Source of the DNA: K189A clade bacterium
Lineage (GTDB): Bacteria > Pseudomonadota > Gammaproteobacteria > Pseudomonadales > Azotimanducaceae
Reading direction: 5' to 3'
Length of the DNA stretch: 40,725 bases
NCBI GenBank assembly: GCA_902528515.1
Contig: CABZTD010000016.1
Span: forward strand, 1-40,725
Shown: piece after piece, positions 17,025 through 25,232 of the stretch
Layout: each line of letters starts with the position of its first letter
How positions within the stretch are numbered: position 1 is the stretch's first letter
Notes under the pieces: model-generated
The model's database searches: none
Told to the model about the DNA's origin: nothing
The model's input: the letters and a program-made list of their open reading frames with translations, nothing else
Made by a program: the position numbers and the translations under genes

Positions 17025-18230
17025 ATGAGCGACAAGCTGCTGTTTGCTGATCTTAAAGTGATTGATATGAGCAGTTGGATCGCCGCGCCAGTGGCGGCAA
17101 CGATGTTGGCTGACTATGGCGCCGAAGTCATTAAGATTGAGCCGCCAGAAGCAGGGGACGGCTACCGCAATTTTGCGTTGATGACATCTTCTCCGACTAG
17201 TGATGTGAACTATACCTGGGAGATGGATAACCGTAACAAGCGCTCGCTAGGCCTGAACTTAAAGACCGAAGAAGGTCGTAAGGTGCTGCGCCGCTTAGTC
17301 GCCGAGTGTGATGTCTATATCACCAATACGCCGCATCCCATGCGACGGGAGTGGGGCCTCACCTACGAGGAGCTTGCTGAAATAAATCCTAGGCTAATCT
17401 ATGCATCGCTCACGGCCTACGGCGAGCAAGGGCCGGAACGGGACCGAGAGGGCTTTGATCTGGTCGCCTACTGGGCTCGCTCAGGACTGATGGATTTGGT
17501 CCGCGCGCCTGGCGCAGACCCTGCGCCCGCGTTGCCGGGTATGGGTGACCATCCCACGGCGGTGAGCCTATATGCGGCAATCCTCACTGCGCTGTTTAAA
17601 CGTCAGCAGACCGGAGAGGGCAGTCATGTGCATACTTCTCTGCTTGCAAACGGCATCTGGTCAGCTTCCTGCATCGCTCAGGGTGTGTTTGCCGAGGCTG
17701 ATTTCACCCTATATCACCATCTTTCGAGTAATCTTTTTACCCGCCTGCTCTATCAAGCATCGGACGGTCGGTGGCTGCAATTTAGTATGGTACGCACCGA
17801 TGAAGAAGTGGACATGCTGTTTACCGTTATCGGTCGGCCAGATCTGCTACTCGACCCCCGCTTTGTTAGTGCAGAACTGCGCGTTGAGCACGGCAATCTG
17901 CTGGTCGAGGAGATGAAGGCGGCATTGATCACTCAGACCTCCGATCACTGGATGCAGGCACTAACCGATGTTGGTGTACCTGTCGCCTTGGTCGGTCGAG
18001 TGGACGAATTAAGATCAGATCCTCAGATTGTCGCCAACACTATGACCATGACGCCGACTCCCGATGTGGGCATGCCTAGCGTGATCAAGCACCCACTAAA
18101 TATTGATGGGCTGGCTACCCGACCTGCAGGGCCAGCACCGGATCTGGGTGAACACAGTGAGGCGATTTTGGCTGAGCTGGGCTATACATCTACAGACATC
18201 GCTCGCGCTAAAGAGCAGGGCATCATTTAG
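17025..18230 (+). CDS. CaiB/BaiF family (class III) CoA transferase
   Basis: This 401-residue protein moves CoA between carboxylic acids, usually to activate a substrate for degradation. The N-terminus VIDMSSWIAAPVAATMLADYGAEVIKIE is the family signature. The catalytic aspartate, which forms the acyl anhydride, is Asp145 in REGFDLVAYWARSG. The later TGEGSHVHTSLLANG and the C-terminal LGEHSEAILAELGY are also typical. ATG 17025 follows GAGGGG at a good distance; an upstream in-frame GTG (17007) is less likely. The gene lies 18 bases before the SelD fusion gene, probably in one transcript. Related enzymes act on carnitine, bile acids, formyl- or alkylsuccinate; the substrate here is unknown. Confidence 0.93.
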   Translation: MSDKLLFADLKVIDMSSWIAAPVAATMLADYGAEVIKIEPPEAGDGYRNFALMTSSPTSDVNYTWEMDNRNKRSLGLNLKTEEGRKVLRRLVAECDVYITNTPHPMRREWGLTYEELAEINPRLIYASLTAYGEQGPERDREGFDLVAYWARSGLMDLVRAPGADPAPALPGMGDHPTAVSLYAAILTALFKRQQTGEGSHVHTSLLANGIWSASCIAQGVFAEADFTLYHHLSSNLFTRLLYQASDGRWLQFSMVRTDEEVDMLFTVIGRPDLLLDPRFVSAELRVEHGNLLVEEMKAALITQTSDHWMQALTDVGVPVALVGRVDELRSDPQIVANTMTMTPTPDVGMPSVIKHPLNIDGLATRPAGPAPDLGEHSEAILAELGYTSTDIARAKEQGII

Positions 18231-18248
18231 ACGAGGCATTGTGCCCCC

Positions 18249-20492
18249 ATGCAAATGCAGACTCCCGTTGTTCGAGACCTGCTGCTACTTGGTGGCGGAC
18301 ATAGCCATGTGCAGGTGCTAAAGCACTTTGCCATGCATCCAGTGCCCGGAATTCGGCTTACGCTTATTTCCGATGACTACGTATCAACCTATTCAGGGAT
18401 GGTGCCGGGTTTCATTGCGGGGCATTACACGTTGGACGAAATTCAAATCGCGCTAGAGCCTTTGTGCCGAGCGGCAGGCGCTCGGTTCATCTGCGCAAGA
18501 GTCACAGGGCTAGATCGAGACGAGCATCGCGTGTTGATGGCGAGGCGCCCGCCACTGCGCTATGACTACCTTTCGATCAACAGCGGCGCACGGCCTGACC
18601 TGAGGGGTATGCCGGGAATTGCGGTTAAACCTATCAGCGGTTTTCTTTCTAGATGGCCCGCAGTACGGGCCAGCCTGCAGGCCGCTCATCAGCCTCAAGC
18701 GATGACAGAATTAACCTCTCCAGGTCGAGGCAGAACGAATAGGAGGGGCCTTATGCTGGTCGGCGCTGGCGCTGGTGGTGTCGAGATGGCTTTCGCTTGC
18801 CGAGCCAGTCTCCCTAGTGTGGTACCGATTAAGTTGGTGGGTCCGACACTTTTGCCCGGTCTGAATCGTCGCGCGAAAAAGCTTGTCGGCAAGGCGATGC
18901 GCGAAAAACGCATCGAGTATATTGCGCAGCGGGTGACGAGTGCGAGCGAGACCCAGGACGGGTATCGCATCACCTTGACCGATGGATCCGCAGAGGAAGC
19001 GTGTGAGCTGCTCTGGGTTACAAATGTTCGTGCTCCTGAGTGGCTGGCCGAGTCCGGTCTTGTTTGTGATGATAAAGGCTTTGCCAAAGTCGACGCGTCA
19101 ATGACGTGCATTGGCGATAGCCACATTTTCGTGGCTGGTGATGCAGCGCATCTGCAAGGACAAGAGCGGGCGAAGGCAGGGGTATTTGCGGTGCGTGCCG
19201 CACCGGTCCTGGCTGCCAACTTGGCGCGAGCTGTTCAGGGATTGCCGCTGCATGGCCCTAGGTCAAGTTTCAGCCCCCAGGAGTCTTTTTTAACCCTAAT
19301 AGGGCTGGGTGCGCCCTGTCGACCGGACGCGATCGCAGTTTGGGGCGCGTGGGCACTACGCGGCAAGATTTTCTGGCGCCTTAAGGACTGGATCGACCAG
19401 CGCTTCATACGTCGATACAACGAATTGCCCTCGATGGGAGCTGAGTCGGTCGACTTGCCCGAGTCTCTTGCTGGGGCGTTACCCGACGATCGTATGCGCT
19501 GTGGCGGATGCGGCGCCAAACTCGCCTCTGATCCATTAGGGCGAGTATTAAAGAGACTGCCTACACAATCCGCTCCACATGTGGTCCTTGGCATTGGCGA
19601 CGACGCAGCCGAGGTGCGGCATGGTACGGGGTCGACCTTACTCAGCGTTGATGGCTTTCGCGCGATGATCGACGATCCATATCTTTTAGGCAGAATTTGC
19701 GCCCACCACAGTCTCAATGACCTGTACGCGATGGGCGCGCAGCCTGCTTCTGCGCTAGCACTCGCAACGATTCCACTTATGGCGGAACCCATGATGGAAG
19801 AGGAGCTTTACCAATTGCTATCTGGGGCCGTGGATGTTCTTAACAAAAGTAGCGCTCCGCTTGTGGGCGGGCATTCTGCGGAGGGCGCTGAACTTAGCAT
19901 TGCCCTGACTGTCACCGGAGCGCCAGGCCAGACTACTCTCAGGAAGTCTGGTGCCCAAGTAGGCGATGTACTTATCCTGACCAAACCCTTGGGTACCGGA
20001 GTGATTCTTGCGGGTGCGATGCGCGGTATCCATGTTCCCGGCGCAATATCTGCGGCGGTCGACTGCATGGACAGCAGTAATGCTCTGTCAGTTGAGATAC
20101 TGCAAGACTGTGGCGTAAATGCATTGACCGATGTCACTGGTTTTGGGTTGTTAGGTCATCTGTCAGAGATGCTTCGAGCCAGTAACTGTGGGGTAGCCTT
20201 ACGTCTCGCCGATATACCTTTGCTGCCAGGGGCACTGCCCATGGCGAAACGCAATATTGCAAGTTCTCTGCAAGATGCTAATGCCCTCGTCCTTAGGGAT
20301 TTTCGTTTGGTCGACGATCTCGATCCGTGCCGTCTCGCGATTCTCAGCGATCCGCAAACCTCCGGCGGCATGCTGGCTAGTGTGCCAGCTCACCAGGCCG
20401 ATACCTGCATAAAAGCACTGCGCGATCGGCAGATTGAAGCGGCGAAGATTGGCGACATTGTGCCCGCATCCACGCGCATCGTCACGGCTTAG
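18249..20492 (+). CDS. selD: FAD/NAD(P) oxidoreductase - selenophosphate synthetase (SelD) fusion
   Basis: This 747-residue fusion makes selenophosphate, the selenium donor for selenocysteine and 2-selenouridine. Residues about 1-390 are a type-II NADH-dehydrogenase-like flavoprotein: the FAD motif LLLGGGHSHVQVLKH, a second nucleotide motif MLVGAGAGGVEMAF, and the FAD-binding segment HIFVAGDAAHLQ. Residues about 415-747 are SelD: RCGGCGAK carries the catalytic Cys421 (TGC, not TGA) and Lys424; GIGDDAAEV and SVDGFRAMIDDP form the ATP/Mg region; TDVTGFGLLGHL and SDPQTSGG follow. The flavin domain may reduce a selenium source for SelD; that role is inference. ATG 18249 lacks a strong ribosome site. 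The gene is convergent with metX, nine bases apart. Its presence fits the selenoprotein at 25233-25574. Confidence 0.94.
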   Translation: MQMQTPVVRDLLLLGGGHSHVQVLKHFAMHPVPGIRLTLISDDYVSTYSGMVPGFIAGHYTLDEIQIALEPLCRAAGARFICARVTGLDRDEHRVLMARRPPLRYDYLSINSGARPDLRGMPGIAVKPISGFLSRWPAVRASLQAAHQPQAMTELTSPGRGRTNRRGLMLVGAGAGGVEMAFACRASLPSVVPIKLVGPTLLPGLNRRAKKLVGKAMREKRIEYIAQRVTSASETQDGYRITLTDGSAEEACELLWVTNVRAPEWLAESGLVCDDKGFAKVDASMTCIGDSHIFVAGDAAHLQGQERAKAGVFAVRAAPVLAANLARAVQGLPLHGPRSSFSPQESFLTLIGLGAPCRPDAIAVWGAWALRGKIFWRLKDWIDQRFIRRYNELPSMGAESVDLPESLAGALPDDRMRCGGCGAKLASDPLGRVLKRLPTQSAPHVVLGIGDDAAEVRHGTGSTLLSVDGFRAMIDDPYLLGRICAHHSLNDLYAMGAQPASALALATIPLMAEPMMEEELYQLLSGAVDVLNKSSAPLVGGHSAEGAELSIALTVTGAPGQTTLRKSGAQVGDVLILTKPLGTGVILAGAMRGIHVPGAISAAVDCMDSSNALSVEILQDCGVNALTDVTGFGLLGHLSEMLRASNCGVALRLADIPLLPGALPMAKRNIASSLQDANALVLRDFRLVDDLDPCRLAILSDPQTSGGMLASVPAHQADTCIKALRDRQIEAAKIGDIVPASTRIVTA

Positions 20493-20501
20493 TGCTGACG
20501 G

Positions 20502-21587
20502 TTAGAAGTAGGCAGCCATGGCAGGCCTGAAGCGATCCATGTCGACTAAAAAGGAGTCGTGACCTTGCAGGCTGTCCAAGGGGACAAAGGCGACGTCCGC
20601 GACCTTTTCTGCGAGAGCGTCCGCTAACGCCTGCTGCTGAACCAGTGGAAACAAAGTATCAGTACTCACCCCGATAACCATGGCGGAATCTAGCTGCAGG
20701 CTGCTGAAGCTTGCCGTTAGGCTGCCGCCGTGATCCAAGCCGTCAAATAGATCCATGGCCCTGGATAAGTATAGGTAGCAATTGGCGTCGAAAGACCCAG
20801 TAAAGCGATTTGCATGGCTTTCAAGATAGGATTCAACCTCGAAATCAATGCCGAAAGGCGTATCTGACTCTGTAAAATCTGGCGCGCGTTCGCGACCAAA
20901 GCGCTTAGCCCATTCCTGACCGGAACGGTAGCTAATCATGCCGAGTTTGCGCGCCAGGCGCATGCCGTTAATCGGCCCATGACCCTTAGTGTCGTATTGC
21001 CCGTTCTGCCACAGAGGATCTTTGCGAATGATTTCACGTTGGAGCGAGCGCAGGGCGATCGCATGGGGTAACGCCCGGGCAGCGGAAGAAATCGAGACCA
21101 GGCGTTTGCAGCGAGCAGGTTGTTCGAGGGCAAAGGCGAGGGCGGTCATACCACCCATGGAGGCTCCTACGACGGTATGGAGCTGGTCAATACCAAGATC
21201 TTCAAGAACATGGGCGGCTGAATTTGCGATGTCCTCGACCGTGAGCACTGGAAAATCCAGGCGGTAGGGCTTTTCGGTCTCAGGATTTTTACTGGCAGGA
21301 CCGGTGCTACCAAAACAGCTACCCAAGGAATTGATGCAGATGATGTAGTAACGGTCGGTATCCAGGGGTTTACCGTGGCCAATCATGTCTTCCCACCATC
21401 CCGCTGACGGGTCTGTGGGAGACGAGGCAGCGTGGGCCGAAGGCGATAAGCCGGTAAAGATTAACACCGCATTGTCGCCTGCCGCATTTAATACACCCCA
21501 GGTTTCGTACGCGATGGTAGGCGATATCAGATGACCGCGCTGCATGGCAAAACGGTCCTGAATTTCAAAGAATTTAACTGCTTTCAC
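20502..21587 (-). CDS. metX: MetX-family homoserine (or serine) O-acyltransferase
   Basis: This 361-residue alpha/beta-hydrolase-fold acyltransferase acylates homoserine for methionine synthesis, or serine for cysteine synthesis. The catalytic triad is visible: Ser143 in GASMGGM, Asp310 in GVSTDTLFPL and His343 in QGHDSF. The segments LIFTGLSPSAHA and SAGWWEDMIGHGKPLDTDRY match the family. The loop NSLGSCFGSTGPAS differs from the NVLGGC.GTTGPSS form that I recall for classic MetX and resembles enzymes described as serine O-succinyltransferases. No metW follows, unlike the Pseudomonas metX-metW pair. I use metX as the family name; the acyl donor and acceptor are open. Confidence 0.88.
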   Translation of the reverse strand: MKAVKFFEIQDRFAMQRGHLISPTIAYETWGVLNAAGDNAVLIFTGLSPSAHAASSPTDPSAGWWEDMIGHGKPLDTDRYYIICINSLGSCFGSTGPASKNPETEKPYRLDFPVLTVEDIANSAAHVLEDLGIDQLHTVVGASMGGMTALAFALEQPARCKRLVSISSAARALPHAIALRSLQREIIRKDPLWQNGQYDTKGHGPINGMRLARKLGMISYRSGQEWAKRFGRERAPDFTESDTPFGIDFEVESYLESHANRFTGSFDANCYLYLSRAMDLFDGLDHGGSLTASFSSLQLDSAMVIGVSTDTLFPLVQQQALADALAEKVADVAFVPLDSLQGHDSFLVDMDRFRPAMAAYF

Positions 21588-21707
21588 GCGCTCTCCCCGT
21601 TATAGGTCTAACAGTATGAGATTGGTGGGTGAAGTTCCAATGTGGGACTACTCTAAGCATAGGTCGCTTAGTCATTAGGCGCTCGAAAGGAACCGCGCGC
21701 GTGGGTG

Positions 21708-22001
21708 TTATTGAGGATTTTCGCCGGTGACTGAGAACGTCTGAGAGACTTGTTCTGCAGTCAACAAAATATCGTCGATCTGCGCAAGGGCGAGCTCATC
21801 AAAAGAGATGCCGATAAACGCAGTGGTCGACAGTTCGATGAACAACTCCAGCAACTGCTCCTCCGAAGCGACAGCATTTAAGTCGACAAATAGCTTAGTA
21901 AAGAATCCGGCAGCCGCCATCTGGTCTGTACCGTTCAGATGCAATAAGAGATCTTCAAATTTTGGTCGGAGGGTGTCTTTGACGGATTCGATGGCATTCA
22001 T
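21708..22001 (-). CDS. Hypothetical acidic small protein
   Basis: This ORF codes 97 residues (MNAIESVKDTLRPKFEDLLL...). It is acidic, helix-rich by composition, without cysteines, signal peptide or membrane segment, and I do not recognise a family. It stands alone between metX (about 120 bases away, same strand) and a divergent split-barrel protein gene. The ribosome site is weak (GACGGG near the ATG). Codon use looks like its neighbours, and no competing frame is better, so I consider it probably real. Confidence 0.55.
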   Translation of the reverse strand: MNAIESVKDTLRPKFEDLLLHLNGTDQMAAAGFFTKLFVDLNAVASEEQLLELFIELSTTAFIGISFDELALAQIDDILLTAEQVSQTFSVTGENPQ

Positions 22002-22097
22002 CCCGTCACACTGCGAGTAACCTCGTGAACTTGCTGTGAACTTTGCGGGTTATTTCTATGCCGGATCTTCACTTGCAGGACGCAATACTTTGAGATC

Positions 22098-22550
22098 ATG
22101 AAAAAGCTATTTCGTTGGATCAATCCACTAGTATTTGGTGTCTCGAAGACGCCTTTTCACTGGCTATTCAGCCATCAGGTGATGGTGCTCCAATTCAAAG
22201 GGCGTCGCAGTGGGAAGGCTTACGCGATTCCGGTGAGTTATATGCCCGGCGATGCGGCACACGGCAGACGGCTTCTATGCATGACTGGCATCAATGGCCT
22301 ATGGTGGAAAAACCTAATCGATGCGAGATGCATACGAATCACACATCGCGGTAGGCAAAAGGACGCCTGCGTAAGAGTGATCGCATCGGATCTGACCATC
22401 AAGCGCGAGGCGCTCGCAGGTTTTTGTCGCCGCAGCCGAGTAAGCGCTTTTTTCTCTGGGGTTGGCATGAAAGCGGGCGAGCCGAACAAGGAAGAGTTAA
22501 CCGCTGCCGCGGAAAGACACGTCTTAATAGAGCTTAGTTTGGCTACTTAA
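22098..22550 (+). CDS. Split-barrel flavin/deazaflavin-dependent oxidoreductase-like protein
   Basis: This 150-residue protein resembles the deazaflavin-dependent nitroreductase/F420H2-dependent quinone reductase family (Ddn-like, DUF385). The diagnostic core is VLQFKGRRSGKAYAIPVSYM followed by LLCMTGINGLWWKNLIDA; the GRRSGK and WWKNL elements bind cofactor in the family. The N-terminus is basic (MKKLFRWINP) and could touch the membrane. Many members outside actinobacteria have unknown cofactors, and F420 synthesis is uncommon in gammaproteobacteria, so FMN, heme or no cofactor is also possible. It converges with the hypothetical gene at 22640. Confidence 0.72.
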   Translation: MKKLFRWINPLVFGVSKTPFHWLFSHQVMVLQFKGRRSGKAYAIPVSYMPGDAAHGRRLLCMTGINGLWWKNLIDARCIRITHRGRQKDACVRVIASDLTIKREALAGFCRRSRVSAFFSGVGMKAGEPNKEELTAAAERHVLIELSLAT

Positions 22551-22639
22551 AAACGGGGTGCTAGCTGGTGTTAGGCTTTTTCCTGAACATGGTCCTGGGT
22601 CGGGTTGGATGTGACTTGTGATGACGTTGCGCCGCGACG

Positions 22640-22969
22640 CTACCCCTCCATGGTGATCTGGCACACTCTGACTTCGGCGTACTCATCCGTCCAGTCGAGG
22701 CGTTCGAGATACTGCTCTCTTGCGTAGCCCCCGAAATTATCCAGCATGTAGGTCTGAACAGCATCGGCAAAGATCTGCAATCCGTCTAAAACCGTGGGGG
22801 CCGTCACCCGAATCTCGATATCAAATGGCTCAATGGGAAGCTCGTCCTCATCGTAACCCCATACGTCGCTCATCCGGAAAGCGACGGGATCCACGGGCTG
22901 AAGCTGCAGCATTTGCAACGCTACATGTCCGCCTTCTTCGGGCTTGAAGTGCCATTTTCCATGCTGCAC
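22640..22969 (-). CDS. Hypothetical protein, conserved-looking
   Basis: This ORF codes 109 residues, acidic, rich in Asp/Glu and aromatic residues (SDVWGYDEDELP, MLDNFGGYAREQYLERLDW). I see no signal peptide, membrane helix or known motif. The start is GTG at 22969, supported by GAGG about eight bases upstream; the first internal ATG is well inside. The amino acid makeup looks like a real protein. It converges with the split-barrel gene and diverges from the photolyase-like gene. Function unknown. Confidence 0.6.
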   Translation of the reverse strand: MQHGKWHFKPEEGGHVALQMLQLQPVDPVAFRMSDVWGYDEDELPIEPFDIEIRVTAPTVLDGLQIFADAVQTYMLDNFGGYAREQYLERLDWTDEYAEVRVCQITMEG

Positions 22970-23116
22970 GGGTCGATCCTCGGGTAAATGTTCTTTTTGA
23001 CCGACATCAATCCTCGGAGCGGACGGTCACTTAGTTGCCTAGGCCGAAACTAGCGAAAGGGTACAAAGATGTCTCATTTGATCAGATATTCAATTTAGAC
23101 AGAAAAAGGACAACGA

Positions 23117-24511
23117 GTGCGCTTGTCCCGAAGCCTCGGCATCGTTCGCCGAGACTGGTTGAACATCGACGGTATAGAAATGCAGCAATTGCCCTTGGGG
23201 AAAAACGAATCCGACAGTGACTGGTCCACACCCGGGCAACCGGCTTGGCCACCTCGAGCAACCCGCGCCCAAGGGCTGCAACAACTTGACGCCTTCATTT
23301 GTAAGGCAGGCCGCGCTTATCAGACTCACCGAAACGCTGACTTAGGCTCCGGGCGGCATGGCCACGTGTCTTTGCTTTCGCCATATCTGAGGCATCGCTT
23401 AATCGACGAAAGCGAAGTGATTTCTAAGGTTCTGGGCCAACACTCCCAGAACGAGGCCTTTAAATTTGTCCAGGAGGTGTTCTGGCGCACCTATTGGAAG
23501 GGGTGGTTGGAGCAGCGACGACTACTTTGGCCCGAATATCAGCAGCAGCTCCCTGCTGTGCTTCAGCAGCAATTACAAACCCGCCGACAAAGTGCTGATT
23601 ACACTGCTGCCATAAGCGCAGCGACACAGATCCCGTTATTTAACGAGTGGTGCGAAGAACTTATCAACACGGGCTACTTGCACAACCATGCGCGCATGTG
23701 GTTTGCCTCCATATGGATCTTTACCCTCAAACTGCCGTGGCAGCTCGGTGCTGACTTTTTTGTTAGGCACCTTATCGACGGAGACCCCGCCAGCAATACA
23801 CTTGGATGGCGCTGGGTGGCCGGTCTTCACACGGCAGGTAAGTCGTACCTGGCGACTCCTAAGAATATTAGAACCTGCGCCCAGGAGCGGTTGGCGGGGC
23901 GTAGCGATCAGGAGCTTGGTCTTAACAAACTTGCGTCCTCCACTTTTAATTTGCCCGAATATCTCTCGGCCAAGGCTCTGCAAAAAACGAATATTCGCTG
24001 GCCGGCGCCTGAATCTGCGGAGACCGCCGGTTATCGGGGGAACCATGGTCGAACGGCACTATTACTGACGGAAGAAGACCTCACATGGATGCCGTCGCAA
24101 ATGCCTCAAGGCTTGGTGGCCCTGAATGCGTCGCCTCGCAGCGTATTGGCAAACAGCAGCGACATTGTCACGCACTTTGTTGAAGCCGCCATTGATGACG
24201 GTCTGAAGCGTCTAACCAGTCACTATGCAGCTGAAGGGCTGCCTTGTGCCGGGATGGCGCTGGACGACGATGCCTTGGTGCAATGGTTGGTTGATGAACG
24301 AATGGATGAAGCGGTTTGTGCCTATGCTCCCATGGGGCCAACTCGCCTACGCCTTCGAGCGCTAAGGCAGACCCTGGCCTGCAAGGGCATCAGTTTGCGC
24401 ATGCAGATGCGGGACTACGACCGATTAGTATGGCCTCACGCTAATCGAGGTTTTTTCCAGCTGGGCAAACGCATTCCCGAGTTTTTGGACATCATGCGAG
24501 GCGAACAATAG
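23117..24511 (+). CDS. Photolyase/cryptochrome-related FAD-binding protein with reversed domain order
   Basis: This 464-residue protein has the photolyase FAD-binding helical domain at its N-terminus. Signatures are FVQEVFWRTYWKGWLEQR near 115-135, HNHARMWFASIWIF near 190, and DGDPASNTLGWRWVAGLHT near 222-240, which contains the FAD-contacting Asn/Trp/Arg residues. The usual N-terminal alpha/beta antenna domain is absent. Instead, residues about 300-464 form a second region (LLLTEEDLTWMP, VCAYAPMGPTRLRLRALRQ, FFQLGKRIPEFLDI) that could be a Rossmann-like domain placed after the FAD domain. Start GTG 23117 has AGGA seven bases before it; ATG 23180 is the alternative. It may repair DNA or act as a light sensor. 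It converges with the nitroreductase gene, eleven bases apart. Confidence 0.85.
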   Translation: MRLSRSLGIVRRDWLNIDGIEMQQLPLGKNESDSDWSTPGQPAWPPRATRAQGLQQLDAFICKAGRAYQTHRNADLGSGRHGHVSLLSPYLRHRLIDESEVISKVLGQHSQNEAFKFVQEVFWRTYWKGWLEQRRLLWPEYQQQLPAVLQQQLQTRRQSADYTAAISAATQIPLFNEWCEELINTGYLHNHARMWFASIWIFTLKLPWQLGADFFVRHLIDGDPASNTLGWRWVAGLHTAGKSYLATPKNIRTCAQERLAGRSDQELGLNKLASSTFNLPEYLSAKALQKTNIRWPAPESAETAGYRGNHGRTALLLTEEDLTWMPSQMPQGLVALNASPRSVLANSSDIVTHFVEAAIDDGLKRLTSHYAAEGLPCAGMALDDDALVQWLVDERMDEAVCAYAPMGPTRLRLRALRQTLACKGISLRMQMRDYDRLVWPHANRGFFQLGKRIPEFLDIMRGEQ

Positions 24512-24522
24512 GACAAGCCGTA

Positions 24523-25176
24523 TCAGGCCCAAGTTGCCCAAGAGTCCAGTGGCATGCGATCTGAAACGAGGGTGTTGACCGGCGCGCTAGGGTTCTTAAA
24601 GCCGATGGCCATGCCGCAAAACAGCATTAGATTGTCCGGGGTCTGCAAAAATGAAGTTACGGCTTTGGGACGCGTAGCCCAGGCCTCCTGCGCACAAGTG
24701 TCAATGCCTGCTTCCTGAGCAAGAAGCATAAAGGTCTGCAAAAACATCCCAAGGTCGGACCACTGAGGAGGGCCCATGTTTTCATCGATCAAACAAAAAA
24801 ACGCCGCGGGGGCGCCAAAAAACTCAAAATTTCTGGCCAAATGTGCAAATCGTGCGGCTTTGTCTTCGCGAGGAATGCCTAGCAAGCCATACATATCCTC
24901 ACCGACCTTAAAGCGGCTATCGCGATAAGGAGAGGGCAAGTCCTTGGGGTAAATGTCGTAGGCTGGGGTTTCGCGGGACTGGTGTTCCGACAAATGGCTT
25001 AAAAAATCTTGCATCCGGGCGCCGTTGATCACCTGAATTTGCCACGGCTGTACGTTGCCGCCCGAGGGCGCCCGGGCTGACTTGGCGAGTAGCTCTCTAA
25101 TAACGTCGTCACTGACTGGCGTGTCAAGAAAGGATCTTATTGAGCGGCGGGCCGCCACGGCGTCACTAACATTCAT
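24523..25176 (-). CDS. Nitroreductase family protein
   Basis: This 217-residue FMN-dependent NAD(P)H oxidoreductase has the N-terminal RRSIRSFLDTPV motif and ARAPSGGNVQPWQIQVI, both contacting FMN in the NfnB/NfsA-like fold. The segment WSDLGMFLQTFMLLAQEAGIDTCAQEAW is also typical. Substrates could be nitroaromatics, quinones or enones. It lies 56 bases downstream of the selenoprotein gene on the same strand, with a hairpin between them, so the two may share a transcript. A second related nitroreductase is at 33070-33705. Confidence 0.93.
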   Translation of the reverse strand: MNVSDAVAARRSIRSFLDTPVSDDVIRELLAKSARAPSGGNVQPWQIQVINGARMQDFLSHLSEHQSRETPAYDIYPKDLPSPYRDSRFKVGEDMYGLLGIPREDKAARFAHLARNFEFFGAPAAFFCLIDENMGPPQWSDLGMFLQTFMLLAQEAGIDTCAQEAWATRPKAVTSFLQTPDNLMLFCGMAIGFKNPSAPVNTLVSDRMPLDSWATWA

Positions 25177-25197
25177 GTTCAGTCTTCCCAGTGTGAA

Positions 25198-25222
25198 ATG
25201 CGGCCGGTGGTACCAGCCGCAT
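25198..25222 (-). repeat. Inverted repeat between selenoprotein and nitroreductase genes
   Basis: ATGCGGC (25198-25204) and GCCGCAT (25216-25222) form a perfect seven-base-pair stem around an 11-base loop that holds the palindrome TGGTACCA. On the minus strand it begins ten bases after the selenoprotein stop and is followed by only TTT, so it is at best a weak terminator, an attenuator or a mRNA-stabilising stem. Confidence 0.5.
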
Positions 25223-25232
25223 GTAAAGTGCG

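Noticed and set aside
19500-19512. Possible selenocysteine codon in SelD
   Set aside because: The catalytic position is TGC (Cys421), so this SelD is the cysteine form.
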